NCBI GenBank assembly: GCA_041393535.1
Contig: JAWKJY010000002.1
Span: forward strand, 62,001 to 126,000
Length of the DNA: 64,000 nt
Direction: 5' to 3'
Source of the DNA: JAWKJY01 sp041393535
GTDB taxonomy: Bacteria > Actinomycetota > Thermoleophilia > Gaiellales > Gaiellaceae
Made by a program: the position numbers and the translations under genes. The notes below the pieces were generated by a model. It did not search any database and had not been told where the DNA came from. It worked only from the letters and a program-made list of their open reading frames with translations. This document shows positions 1-8,839 of the stretch, piece by piece. The stretch's first letter is position 1; the number at the start of each line of letters is the position of its first letter.

Positions 1-267
1 CCGGATCGGCAGGATCATCTGCCAGAGCGAGAGGTGGTCGGGGACGCTCGGGTGGCCGCACGCGCCGAGCACGCAGGCCGAGTGGGCGCGCAGCGTCTCC
101 TCCCAGTCGTCCGGCATGAGGGAGCCGACGCGGTGGTAGCGGTCGGAGCCCCAGTCGAGCTCGGTGAACTCGAGCGCGAGGTCGAGGGCCTCGAGGACCT
201 TGCGGGCCTCGGCGACCACCTCGACGCCGACGCCGTCACCGGGAAGGAGCGCGATGCGATGGGCCAT
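1..267 (-). CDS. Isocitrate/isopropylmalate dehydrogenase-family enzyme, N-terminal part
   Basis: The gene reads off the left edge of the window, so only the first 89 residues are visible. It starts MAHRIALLPGDGVGVEVV, the nucleotide-binding start typical of the beta-decarboxylating dehydrogenases (isopropylmalate, isocitrate, tartrate or homoisocitrate dehydrogenase), which oxidise and decarboxylate a 2-hydroxy acid using NAD(P). A later stretch, CVLGACGHPSVPDH, matches the family region that usually reads GAxGxP. Substrate-specific residues lie outside the window, so LeuB or tartrate dehydrogenase cannot be separated. It is divergent from the MFS pair. Confidence 0.85.
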   Translation of the reverse strand, partial: MAHRIALLPGDGVGVEVVAEARKVLEALDLALEFTELDWGSDRYHRVGSLMPDDWEETLRAHSACVLGACGHPSVPDHLSLWQMILPIR

Positions 268-306
268 CGGCGGATCATAGGGGCCGCGCCGCCGGGGCGT
301 GCGTGG

Positions 307-312
307 TCTGAT
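307..312 (+). promoter_or_regulatory. Putative -10 element (TCTGAT) of first MFS gene
   Basis: TCTGAT lies 7 nt before the ATG at 320. The 11-base block CGTGGTCTGAT (302-312) recurs before the tandem copy at 1561-1571 with the same distance to its ATG. That conservation suggests a shared promoter with little or no leader. Confidence 0.45.
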
Positions 313-319
313 ACCGCGC

Positions 320-1540
320 ATGCCGACGACCGGCGACCCCCCGAGCCGCACCCGCGTGATCCTGGCGTTCGTCGGCGCGTTCCTCGCCGTGGCGCTGGTC
401 TACGGCTGCGTCTTCGTCGTGCCGCCGCTGATCTCGACCTTCACGGACGACCTCGGCCTGAGCCACGCGCAGGCGGGGCTGCTGATGAGCGCCTACCTGG
501 CCGCGTACGCCCTGACGAGCTTCCTCTCCGGCCCGCTCGCCGACCGGGTCGGCCTCGTGCGGGCGATCAGCGGCGGCCTCGTGCTCGCGGGGCTGGCCGG
601 CATCCTCTTCGCGTCGACCTCGAGCCTCGCCGTCTTCCTCGTCGCGCGGGCGCTGCTCGGCGTCTCCGTCGCGATCGTCTACGCCCCCGGGATCACGCTG
701 GTCTCGCGCCTCGTGCCGCCGCAGCGGCTGAACCTGGCCGTGGGGATCTTCCTCTCCGGGGTCTCGGCCGGCATCGCCGTCGCCTTCCTGCTCACCCCGC
801 TGCTCGAGGACGCGCTCTCGTGGCGCTGGCCGTTCGTCGTCTTCGCCATCGCGACGATCGCGGGCGCCGCGGCCTTCGCCCTGCTCGCGCACGGCCTGGG
901 CGGCGCCCGGTCGGCCGCCGGCGCCGAGCGGCGAGGCGAGCTGGCCTCGCTCTTCCGCAACGCAGCGTTCGTCAGGGTCTGCGCCGGCCTGTTCACGGGG
1001 ATGTTCGCGCTCTACGGCGTCTACACGTGGATCGCGCCCTACCTGGACGAGTCCGCGGGCTTCTCGGCCGGCCGGATCTCCCTCGCACTGACCGCGGGGA
1101 CGGTGGTCGGGATCCCGGCGACGATGGCGGCGGGGTGGCTCGCGGATCGGCTCGGGCGCCCGGTGGCGGTCGCGGGCCTCGGCCTGGCGACGGCGATCGC
1201 GGTGCTCCCGTTCGCCATGACCGACACGATCTCGTACCCGGCCGCGCTCGCGATCACGCTCGTCGCCTCCGCGGGAACGACCGCCGGGATGTCCGTCCTC
1301 TTCGCCGTCCCGCCCAGGACCGTCGCCCCCGCCCAGGCCGCGGGCGCAGCAGGGCTCTCGGTCTCGATCGCGATGGCCGGCGCGATCACGTCGACGTACG
1401 TCGGCGGCGCGCTCGTCGGCTGGACGGACGGCTACGACGTCCCCTTCGTCGTGTTCTCGATCGCGACGCTCGTCGCGGTGCTCGTGGTCTTCCCGATCGC
1501 CGCTCGCGGCCTGGCGCGCGCACGCCCGGGCAGCGCCTGA
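320..1540 (+). CDS. MFS transporter (tandem copy 1)
   Basis: This 406-residue protein has twelve predicted membrane segments and belongs to the major facilitator superfamily. It shows the cytoplasmic loop 2-3 motif GPLADRVGLVRA and a second-half copy, GWLADRLGRP. It is closest in style to CynX/NimT or oxalate/formate-type symporters, but the substrate cannot be read from sequence. I start it at the ATG at 320 rather than an upstream in-frame codon because the tandem paralogue has its ATG at the same distance from a shared upstream block. The next gene is a close paralogue 38 bases downstream, evidently a tandem duplication. Confidence 0.85.
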   Translation: MPTTGDPPSRTRVILAFVGAFLAVALVYGCVFVVPPLISTFTDDLGLSHAQAGLLMSAYLAAYALTSFLSGPLADRVGLVRAISGGLVLAGLAGILFASTSSLAVFLVARALLGVSVAIVYAPGITLVSRLVPPQRLNLAVGIFLSGVSAGIAVAFLLTPLLEDALSWRWPFVVFAIATIAGAAAFALLAHGLGGARSAAGAERRGELASLFRNAAFVRVCAGLFTGMFALYGVYTWIAPYLDESAGFSAGRISLALTAGTVVGIPATMAAGWLADRLGRPVAVAGLGLATAIAVLPFAMTDTISYPAALAITLVASAGTTAGMSVLFAVPPRTVAPAQAAGAAGLSVSIAMAGAITSTYVGGALVGWTDGYDVPFVVFSIATLVAVLVVFPIAARGLARARPGSA

Positions 1541-1565
1541 GCGCGCAGCGCCCCGGCGGACGTGG

Positions 1566-1571
1566 TCTGAT
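1566..1571 (+). promoter_or_regulatory. Putative -10 element (TCTGAT) of second MFS gene
   Basis: Same hexamer and 7-nt spacing to the ATG as at 307-312. The upstream region was duplicated together with the gene, so each copy may carry its own promoter. Confidence 0.4.
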
Positions 1572-1578
1572 GCACCGC

Positions 1579-2802
1579 ATGGACGCGACGAGGGACGCTC
1601 CCGGCGGGCTGCGCGTGACGCTCGCGTTCGCCGGCGCCTTCGTCGCGGTCGGCCTCGTCTACCTCGGCGTCTTCGTCGTGCCGCCGCTGATCACCGTGTT
1701 CACGGACGACCTCGGGCTGTCGCACTCCGAGTCCGGGCTGCTGATGAGCATGTACCTGATCGCGTACGCGCTGACGAGCTTCACGAGCGGGCCGCTGGCC
1801 GACCGCTTCGGCGCCGCCCAGGTGATGTTCGCCGGCGCCGTGATCGTCGGGCTCTCGTCGCTCCTGTTCATGGCGACGGAGAGCCTCGCCGTCTTCCTCG
1901 TCGCGCGCTTCGGCGTGGGCGTCGGCACCGCCCTCGTGTACGCGCCGGGCATCACGTTCGCGGCGAGGCTCCTGCCGGCGAGGCGGATGACGACCGGGAT
2001 CGGCCTCTACCTGTCGGGCCTCTCGGCCGGCGTGACGGTCGCCTTCCTGCTCACCCCGCTGCTCGAGGACGCGCTCTCGTGGCGCTGGCCCTTCGCCGTC
2101 GCGGGGATCGCCTGCCTCGTCGGCGCCGTCCTCTTCGCCGTCCTCGCCTTCCCGCTCTCCCGCCCCGCGCCGGCCCCGACCGCGGGGGAGGGCGCCGTCG
2201 CGCTCGGCTCGCTCCTGCGCAACGTGCCGTTCCTGAAGGTCTCGCTCGGGCTGTTCGCGTCGATGTTCGTCGCGTACGGCGTGTTCACGTGGATCCCGCC
2301 CTACCTGGACGAGTCCGCGGGCTTCTCGACCGGGCAGCTCTCGTTCTCGCTGACCCTCGCGGTGGCGCTCGGGATCCCGGCGACGCTGCTCGCGGGCTGG
2401 CTCGCCGACCGCACCGGCCGCCCCGTCCTCGTCGCCGCGGGCGGGATGGGGATGGCCGTGACGCTGATCGTGCTCGCGGCGATCGACGAGATCTCGTTCG
2501 GGCTCGCTGCGACGATGACGGTGATCGCGACCGCCGGCGTGACCGGCGGGCTGATCCCCCTCTTCGCCCTGCCGGCCGCGACGGTCGACGCCTCGGGCGC
2601 CGCGCGGGCGACCGGGCTCGCGACCTCGTTCGCGATGGCGGGCGCGATCGTCTCGACCTACCTCGGCGGCGCGCTCGTGGGCGCGACCGACGGCTACGGC
2701 GTGCCGTTCGTCGTCTACGCGGCGATGACCGGGGTGGCCGTGCTCGTGCTCCTGCCGCTCGCGGCCCAGGCGCTCGCCCGGCTACGCCCCGCCCCGGCCT
2801 GA
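1579..2802 (+). CDS. MFS transporter (tandem copy 2)
   Basis: This 407-residue twelve-helix MFS protein is strongly similar to the preceding gene along its whole length. Shared blocks include TVFTDDLGLSHSESGLLMS-type segments, LTPLLEDALSWRWPF and PPYLDESAGFS. An ATG also exists at 1570, but 1579 matches the spacing in copy 1. Divergence is spread over the protein, so the duplication is old enough for distinct substrates. No transporter partner protein is encoded nearby. The downstream DUF429 gene starts only 2 bases after this stop, so the two are probably co-transcribed. Confidence 0.85.
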   Translation: MDATRDAPGGLRVTLAFAGAFVAVGLVYLGVFVVPPLITVFTDDLGLSHSESGLLMSMYLIAYALTSFTSGPLADRFGAAQVMFAGAVIVGLSSLLFMATESLAVFLVARFGVGVGTALVYAPGITFAARLLPARRMTTGIGLYLSGLSAGVTVAFLLTPLLEDALSWRWPFAVAGIACLVGAVLFAVLAFPLSRPAPAPTAGEGAVALGSLLRNVPFLKVSLGLFASMFVAYGVFTWIPPYLDESAGFSTGQLSFSLTLAVALGIPATLLAGWLADRTGRPVLVAAGGMGMAVTLIVLAAIDEISFGLAATMTVIATAGVTGGLIPLFALPAATVDASGAARATGLATSFAMAGAIVSTYLGGALVGATDGYGVPFVVYAAMTGVAVLVLLPLAAQALARLRPAPA

Positions 2803-2804
2803 CC

Positions 2805-3401
2805 GTGTGGGCCGGCGTCGACGTCGGAGATACCCGCAAGGGCTTTCACTACGCCCTTCTCGGCCGGGGCGACGGAGTCGAGATCGGAGCGGTACGGGAT
2901 GCGGCTGCACTGTCCGAACTGCTCTCGGTACGTCGAGTCGAGCTGGTCGCCGTGGACAGCCCGATCGCCGCGGCGCCGCTCGGAGAGCGATCGAGGCTGG
3001 GCGAGCGGCTGCTCGCGAGTCGGAAGACGGGCGTCTGCGGGATTCGCTGGACGCCCGACATGTCCCGGATGGAAGGCCGGAGAAGCTACTACGGCTGGAT
3101 CCTCAACGGCCTGCTCCTCTACGCAGAGCTCGAGCGAAGCGATATCCGGGCAGTCGAATGCTTTCCGACCGCATCCTGGACGCGACTCATCGGGAAGCGA
3201 GGCTCGTGCTCGCGTGCAGCCTGGACGTCGGCAGGGCTCGCACGACTGCGCCTGGCGGCCGATCCGTCCAACCAGGATGAGCGTGATGCCGTGATGGCCG
3301 CTCTCACCGCCCGGCTGTGCGCATGGGGGCTGACGGAGTCGTTCGGCACGATCGTCGTGCCCCTGGCGGGTGCGCTCGACGCGGCGCGCGCGCGCGGCTA
3401 G
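2805..3401 (+). CDS. DUF429 family protein (predicted RNase H-like nuclease)
   Basis: The 198-residue product opens WAGVDVGDTRKGFHYALL, the first beta-strand and Asp of the RNase H-like fold seen in DUF429. It continues with ELVAVDSPIAAAP (second acidic strand), RMEGRRSYYGWILNG and a C-terminal NQDERDAVMAALTARL, where the family has its conserved DA(x)-type helix. These give the usual acidic residues expected to bind metal, so a nuclease fold is likely, although the biological substrate of DUF429 proteins is not known. I use the GTG at 2805, which follows the MFS stop by 2 bases. Confidence 0.75.
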   Translation: MWAGVDVGDTRKGFHYALLGRGDGVEIGAVRDAAALSELLSVRRVELVAVDSPIAAAPLGERSRLGERLLASRKTGVCGIRWTPDMSRMEGRRSYYGWILNGLLLYAELERSDIRAVECFPTASWTRLIGKRGSCSRAAWTSAGLARLRLAADPSNQDERDAVMAALTARLCAWGLTESFGTIVVPLAGALDAARARG

Positions 3402-3412
3402 CGTTCCCGCCG

Positions 3413-4123
3413 GTGCAGGTCGGCCAGGTCATCGACGAGACGTTCCGGCTGGTCGGCCGCTTCGGGCTGCGCTGGCTCGTGCTCGCGCTGCTGCCGGTCG
3501 CGGCCGCGGAGCTCGTCAACTACGCGATCGAGGACTCCACCGTCCTCTCCGTGATCGTCGGCGAGGGCGACGACCGGACGCGCGTCTCGGCCCTGCCGCT
3601 GCTCGTGCTGATCGTCTACTTCGCGGCGACGACGCTCGTCCAGATCGCGGTCACGCAGGACGTCGCCCGCGGGGCGGCGGCCTCGCCGGGTGCGACGCTG
3701 GCGGCGGCCTGGAGCCGGCTCTGGCGTGCGCTGCCGGCCGGGCTCCTCGTCGGCGTGATCGTGACGATCGGGATCGTCCTGCTGGTCGTGCCCGGCCTGG
3801 TCGCGCTGACGCGCCTGGCCGTGACGGTGCCGGCCGCGGTGACCGAGGACGTCGGCATCCGGGGCGCGCTGAAGCGGTCGAACGAGCTCGTCCGGGGCTT
3901 CGGCTGGTCGGTCTTCGGGACGATCGTCGTGCTCGCGGTCCTCTCGATCGCGACCAACCTCGTGCTCGTCGGGCTGCCGAGCCGCGCGATCGACTCGCGG
4001 GCGGTCGAGCTCACGCTCGCCGTGATCGTCCAGGCCGGCCTGCTCGCGCTGACGAGCGCGGCCGCCGCCGTGATGCACCGGACGCTCGTCGCCGCGCCGC
4101 GCCCGCTCTACCCGGGCGGCTGA
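3413..4123 (+). CDS. Multi-pass membrane protein, unknown function
   Basis: This 236-residue protein begins VQVGQVIDETFRLVGRFG and has about five hydrophobic spans: near 20-35, 55-80, 105-135, 165-190 and 205-230. The layout, with an opening VIDETFRL amphipathic stretch and a middle RLAVTVPAAVTEDVGIRGALKRSNEL segment, resembles the glycerophosphodiester phosphodiesterase membrane-domain or DUF7847-type proteins of actinobacteria. These have no proven activity. The GTG at 3413 is the first reasonable start after the previous stop. It ends just before a convergent dehydrogenase gene. Confidence 0.65.
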   Translation: MQVGQVIDETFRLVGRFGLRWLVLALLPVAAAELVNYAIEDSTVLSVIVGEGDDRTRVSALPLLVLIVYFAATTLVQIAVTQDVARGAAASPGATLAAAWSRLWRALPAGLLVGVIVTIGIVLLVVPGLVALTRLAVTVPAAVTEDVGIRGALKRSNELVRGFGWSVFGTIVVLAVLSIATNLVLVGLPSRAIDSRAVELTLAVIVQAGLLALTSAAAAVMHRTLVAAPRPLYPGG

Positions 4124-4171
4124 GCGGCGCGGCCGGCCGCGGGCGCGCCGCGGCCGGCCGTCCCCGCGCGC

Positions 4172-6550
4172 CTAGGGCTCCAGCGCGATCAGCGCCGCGG
4201 TGGCGATCGCCTCGGGCGAGAGGTCGTACGCCTCGTAGACCGCCGCGAGGCTGCCGACCTGGCCGTAGCGGTCGACGCCGAGCGGCACCGAGCGGACGCC
4301 GAGGCAGCCGCCGAGGAACGCCAGCGAGTGCGAGGCCCCGTCGATCACCGTGACGAGCGGGATGCCGCGCAGCGCCCTCGGCACGAGCCGCTCGAGGTGC
4401 GACGGCTCGCGCGTCGCGTGCAGGTCCCTCAGGTGCGTCAGCCGCCGCCTGCGCCAGTCGCGGTAGATCAGGTCGGGCGAGCAGAGCTGGAGCACGCCGG
4501 CCTGCACGCCCTCCTGCTCCTCGAGCAGATCGGCGGCCTCGAGCACCTCGGGCGTGATCGCGCCGCAGGTGACGAGGATGACCGCGTCGTCCACCGCGTC
4601 CAGCTCGCGCAGCCAGTAGCCGCCGCGCAGGACGTCCTCGCGGACCGCGTCCTCGCCCCGCCGCTCGACCAGCTCGACGAAGGGCGTCTGGTCGACCGGC
4701 TTCGTCGAGAGGCGCAGGTACATCGACTCGCCCTCCGGCTCCTGCATCGAGCGCAGGTGGTCGAGCAGCAGCCACTCGAGCTCGCGCCCGAAGGTCGGCT
4801 CCGCGTAGACGACGCCCGGGAGCTCCATGCCCACGCCCGGGGTGATCGTCGACTGGTGCGCGCCGCCCTCGCGGGAGAGCGTGATCCCCGACGGCGTGCC
4901 GAGGACGACGAAGCGCGAGCCGGAGTAGGCCGAGAACAGCATCCCCTCGAGGCCGCGGACGACGAACGGGTCGTAGAGCGTGCCGATCGGGAAGAGCTGC
5001 TCGCCCTGGAACGCGTAGGTCAGGCCGAGCTGCCCCAGCATCAGCGCGAGGTTCATCTCGGAGATGCCGAGCTCGACGTGCCGGCCCTCCGGGGTGACGC
5101 GCCACTGGAGCGGCGACTGCTCGACCTCCTCGTACAGCGGCTCCTCGCGCGGCCCGAACACGCCGACCTTGTTGATCCAGCCGCCAAGGTTCGTCGAGAC
5201 GGAGACGTCCGGGGAGACGGTGACGATCCGCGAGGCGACCTGCTCGTCGCGGGAGAGGTCCATCAGGATCCGACCGACCGCGGCCTGGGTCGAGGTCGAC
5301 TTCGAGTCGCGCCCGCCGAGCGTCGTCGGGATCGGGATGCGTGCCGCCTGCCTCGGCTCGGGACGCGTCAGGCGGGCGCGGGCCGCCTCGACGAGACGCG
5401 CCTCCGCGCTCTCCGCCGGGAAGCGCGACCACTCGTCGTCCACCGTCAGGCCGAGCTCGGCACGCAGGTCGTCGACCTGCTGGCCGGTCAGGAGCGCCGA
5501 GTGGTTCATCGCGCGGCCGGCGATCGGCAGGCCGCGGCCCTTGATCGTGTAGGCGAAGATCACCGTGGGGCGAGACGTCTCGGCCCGGGCCTTCCCGAAC
5601 GCGTCGAGCAGGTCGGCCAGGTCGTGGCCGCCGAGGTCCTGGATCAGCGGGCCGACCTGGCCCCGGTACTCGCCGAGCAGCTGCTCGAGTCGCCCGCGCT
5701 CGGCCGGCTCGAGGTCGCGCATGAGCGCCTCGACGACGACCTCCTCGGAGGCGCCGAAGAGGCTCTGGTAGAGCTGGTTCGGCATCTCGTCGATCCGCCG
5801 CCGGAGCAGGTCGCCGCCCTCGCGGGCGTACGCCTCGCGCAGCCGGCGGCCGTACTTCAGCTCGAGCACCTGCCAGCCGGCCGCGGCGAACTGGCCCTCC
5901 AGCTCCACCGCCTTGATGATCGGCACGACGCGATCGAGGCTCTGGCGGTTCAGGTCGACGATCCAGAGGACGTTCCCGAGGTCACGCGTCTGCGTCTCGA
6001 GGATCGCCTCCCAGACGTTCCCCTCGTCCAGCTCCGCGTCGCCGAGCAGCGAGATGAAGCGCCCGCCCGTGCCGGTGCCGAAGTGGCTCTGCACGTAGCG
6101 GTCGGCGACCGCGCCGAAGAGCGGCATCGCCGGGCCGATCCCGACCGAGCCGGTCGAGTAGTCGACCGGGAACGGGTCCTTCGTGCGGCTCGGGTAGGAC
6201 TGGAGCCCACCGAACTCGCGCAGCATCGTCAGGTACTTCGGGTCGAGCCGCCCCATCAGGTACTCGATCGCGTGCAGCACCGGCGAGGCGTGCGGCTTGA
6301 CCGAGACCCGGTCCTCCGCCTGGAGGTCCCAGAGGTACAGCGCCGTCATCAGGGAGACCATCGAGGCCGACGAGGCCTGGTGGCCGCCGACCTTCAGCTC
6401 GTCCGCCTTCGGACGCTCGCGGTTGGCGTAGTCGACGATCCGGGTGGCGAGCCACAGCACCCGGCGCTCGACCGAGGCGAGCGTCTCGAGCTCCTGGGCT
6501 CCGATTGAGGCGGGACCCGCCTCGGCGCGAGGGACGGCGATGTCAGACAT
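4172..6550 (-). CDS. Homodimeric-type pyruvate dehydrogenase E1 / transketolase-like enzyme
   Basis: The 792-residue protein is a thiamine-diphosphate enzyme of the AceE (homodimeric E1) and transketolase class. The cofactor motif is GDAELDEGN at residues 170-178, ending with Asn201 of VDLNRQSLD. The pyrimidine domain follows from about 440, with HVELGISEMNLALMLGQLG. AceE decarboxylates pyruvate and acetylates the E2 lipoyl arm. At 792 residues it is shorter than E. coli AceE (about 890), and no E2 or E3 gene is adjacent, so the oxo-acid used is not certain. It starts at an ATG six bases after a TACACT hexamer with no obvious ribosome site, suggesting a leaderless mRNA. Confidence 0.85.
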   Translation of the reverse strand: MSDIAVPRAEAGPASIGAQELETLASVERRVLWLATRIVDYANRERPKADELKVGGHQASSASMVSLMTALYLWDLQAEDRVSVKPHASPVLHAIEYLMGRLDPKYLTMLREFGGLQSYPSRTKDPFPVDYSTGSVGIGPAMPLFGAVADRYVQSHFGTGTGGRFISLLGDAELDEGNVWEAILETQTRDLGNVLWIVDLNRQSLDRVVPIIKAVELEGQFAAAGWQVLELKYGRRLREAYAREGGDLLRRRIDEMPNQLYQSLFGASEEVVVEALMRDLEPAERGRLEQLLGEYRGQVGPLIQDLGGHDLADLLDAFGKARAETSRPTVIFAYTIKGRGLPIAGRAMNHSALLTGQQVDDLRAELGLTVDDEWSRFPAESAEARLVEAARARLTRPEPRQAARIPIPTTLGGRDSKSTSTQAAVGRILMDLSRDEQVASRIVTVSPDVSVSTNLGGWINKVGVFGPREEPLYEEVEQSPLQWRVTPEGRHVELGISEMNLALMLGQLGLTYAFQGEQLFPIGTLYDPFVVRGLEGMLFSAYSGSRFVVLGTPSGITLSREGGAHQSTITPGVGMELPGVVYAEPTFGRELEWLLLDHLRSMQEPEGESMYLRLSTKPVDQTPFVELVERRGEDAVREDVLRGGYWLRELDAVDDAVILVTCGAITPEVLEAADLLEEQEGVQAGVLQLCSPDLIYRDWRRRRLTHLRDLHATREPSHLERLVPRALRGIPLVTVIDGASHSLAFLGGCLGVRSVPLGVDRYGQVGSLAAVYEAYDLSPEAIATAALIALEP

Positions 6551-6556
6551 TCCCGC

Positions 6557-6562
6557 AGTGTA
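6557..6562 (-). promoter_or_regulatory. Putative -10 element (TACACT) of the E1-like gene
   Basis: TACACT is 6 nt from the ATG at 6550. The same hexamer with the same 6-nt spacing precedes the predicted 5' end of rnpB, which supports transcription starting at the start codon. Confidence 0.5.
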
Positions 6563-6597
6563 ACCGGGTGCCCCCGGGCCGCCCACCCCGGACCGGG

Positions 6598-7032
6598 TCA
6601 GCCGACGGCCTGGGCGAGCAGCGCGAGCACGAGCCCGCTGCGGGCCGTCCAGGCGGCCGTCCGCAGCCAGTTCGTCCGCACGAGCCTGCGTGCGACGCCC
6701 GGGTCGAAGCCACGCTGCAGGCGGTCGTGGCACGGCACCTGGACGAGGACGGTGGAGAGCCACGCCACCACGAGCAGGACGAGCCCCGCCCAGGCCGGCC
6801 CGGCCGAGACGCCGTCCGGCCTCGCCGCGAGCAGGGCGACGCCGGTGCCGGCCTCGACGAGCATGGTCGGTGCCACGACCAGCGTCGTCAGCCGCCGGTG
6901 CGCCTCCTCGTAGGCCGCGAAGCCGGCCTCGCCCACCCGGGCGAAGAGCGGGTAGTGGACGACCTGCACGAACCAGATCACGCCCGTCATGCCGAGGGTC
7001 GCGGCCGCGTGCGCCAGCAGCAGGGCGGTCAT
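6598..7032 (-). CDS. Four-helix integral membrane protein, unknown
   Basis: This 144-residue protein has four hydrophobic helices (about 5-25, 45-65, 75-95 and 120-142). Near the start it carries the pattern WFVQVVHYPLFARVG followed by YEEAHRRLTTLVV, a signature I associate with uncharacterised actinobacterial and proteobacterial small membrane proteins. There are no catalytic-looking motifs beyond the conserved His and Tyr. The in-frame upstream codons would add a hydrophilic leader, so I take the ATG at 7032. It is divergent from the DipZ-like gene. Confidence 0.65.
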   Translation of the reverse strand: MTALLLAHAAATLGMTGVIWFVQVVHYPLFARVGEAGFAAYEEAHRRLTTLVVAPTMLVEAGTGVALLAARPDGVSAGPAWAGLVLLVVAWLSTVLVQVPCHDRLQRGFDPGVARRLVRTNWLRTAAWTARSGLVLALLAQAVG

Positions 7033-7124
7033 GGCCGACGCAGTATCCCCGAGCGGCCGTAAGGAACCGTTCACCTGCGGCTGGCACCATCCGCACGTGA
7101 CGCCGTCGACGCCGGGGGACTGAG

Positions 7125-8836
7125 GTGGGAGCGCTCGTCGGGATCGCCCTGCTCGCGGGGATGGTCACGGCGATCTCGCCGTGCGTCCTGCCCGTGCTCC
7201 CGGTCGTCTTCGCCGGCGGCGCGACCGGCTCGCGGCGGCGGCCGTACCTCGTCGTCCTCGGGCTCGTCGTCAGCTTCACGCTGTTCACGCTGACCGCGAC
7301 GGCGATCCTGCGCGCGCTCGGGCTCCCCGGCGACACGCTGCGCTGGCTCGCGATCGCGGTCGTCGTCGTGATGGGGATCTCGCTCGTCGTCCCCCGGATC
7401 GGCGAGCTGCTCGAGCGGCCGTTCGCCCGCCTGGCCCGCGGCCGGCCGGTCGAGGGTGCCGGCGGGTTCGTCCTCGGCCTGAGCCTCGGGCTCCTGTTCA
7501 CGCCGTGCGCCGGGCCCGTGATCGCGACGGTGGCGGCCGTGGCCGCGACGGAGACGTGGTCGTGGCGCTCGGTCGTCGCCACGCTCGCCTACGCGCTCGG
7601 CGCGGGCGTCGTCCTGCTCGCGCTCTCCTGCTCGCGCGCCGGGGCGTCACCTGGCGCGGCCTCCGCGGCCGCGCGCCGCGGATCCGCCAGGGGCTGGGCG
7701 TCCTGATGCTGGCCGTGGCCGTCGTCTTCGCGCTCGACCTCGACGCGCGCCTGGCGACGCAGGTCCCGGGCTACACGCGGGCGCTCCAGGGGCTCGAGGA
7801 GAGCGCGGCGGCCGACCGGCAGCTCGCCGGCCTGCTCCAGCTCGAGCCGTCGGCGCCGTCGTTCAACCGTGCGGCGGCCGACGGCGCGGCGACCGAGGTC
7901 GGTGACGCGCCCGCGCTCGAGGACTACGGGCCTGCGCCCGACTTCGCCGGGATCGCCGGCTGGCTGAACGGCGCGCCGCTCGACCTCGCCTCGCTGCGCG
8001 GGCGCGTCGTCCTGATCGACTTCTGGACGTACTCCTGCGTCAACTGCCTGCGCACCCTCCCGTACCTGCGCCGCTGGGACGACGCGTACCGCGCGGGCGG
8101 CCTGACGATCGTCGGCGTGCACACGCCCGAGTTCGCGTTCGAGCGCGACGCGGGGAACGTCCGCGACGCCGTCGCCGACCTCGGCATCCGCTACCCGGTC
8201 GCGCTCGACCCGGACTACGGCACCTGGAACGCCTGGGGGAACCGGTACTGGCCGGCGAAGTACCTGATCGACCGCGCCGGCCACGTCCGCTTCGCGCACT
8301 TCGGCGAGGGCGACTACGACGAGACCGAGGCGGCGATCCGCGAGCTGCTCGCCGAGCCGGGCCTACCGGCGCCGGTCTCCGGCGAGGTGGCGGACCTGAC
8401 CCCGAACGGGCCGCAGACGCCCGAGAGCTACCTCGGCTACCTGCGCCTCGGGCCGATGCAGGGCGGCGAGGTCCAGCCCGACCGCGAGGCCGCCTACGCC
8501 TTCCCCGACGACCTGCTGCCCGACTCGATCGCCTACGGCGGCCGCTGGACGATCGAGGGCGAGCGCGCCGTCGCGGGCCCGGGCGCGCGGCTCGGCCTGC
8601 GGTTCGCCGGCACGGCCGTCCATCTCGTGCTGGGCCCGCCCGCGACCGGCGCGGGGACGGTCGAGGTGCGGCTCGACGGCGGCCCGCCGCGGACGATCGC
8701 GATCGACGGCTACCGCCTGTACACGCTCGCCGAGACGCCGTCCGGCGGCAACGGCGACGGCTACCACGAGCTCGACCTGCGGGTCTCGCCCGGGGTCGCC
8801 GGCTACGCGTTCACGTTCGGCGCCCTGGGCGGCTGA
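7125..8836 (+). CDS. dipZ: DipZ-like CcdA / thioredoxin-like fusion (one frameshift near 7630)
   Basis: Residues 1-170 form a CcdA membrane domain with the paired cysteine motifs SPCVLPVLP and FTPCAGPV. A periplasmic TlpA-like thioredoxin domain follows, with FWTYSCVNCLRTLPY as its redox centre. The C-terminal third (from about 8440) is the beta-sandwich seen at the end of DipZ. The family moves reducing power from cytoplasmic thioredoxin to the cell exterior for cytochrome c maturation or oxidative defence. Between 7620 and 7640 the reading frame slips by -1. Adding one C in GCGCTCTCC restores LLLARRGV and joins the two parts. No cytochrome c synthesis genes are adjacent. Confidence 0.85.
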
Positions 8837-8839
8837 CGC

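Noticed and set aside
4328..6508. Long open frame on the plus strand opposite the E1-like gene
   Set aside because: The translation is low-complexity, rich in Arg, Leu, Glu and Gln, and has no family motif. It is an antisense shadow of a clear gene in GC-rich DNA.
7600..7660. Programmed ribosomal frameshift in the DipZ-like gene
   Set aside because: No slippery heptamer or downstream structure is evident, and one added C restores the family sequence. A sequencing deletion is simpler, especially since other genes show the same defect.
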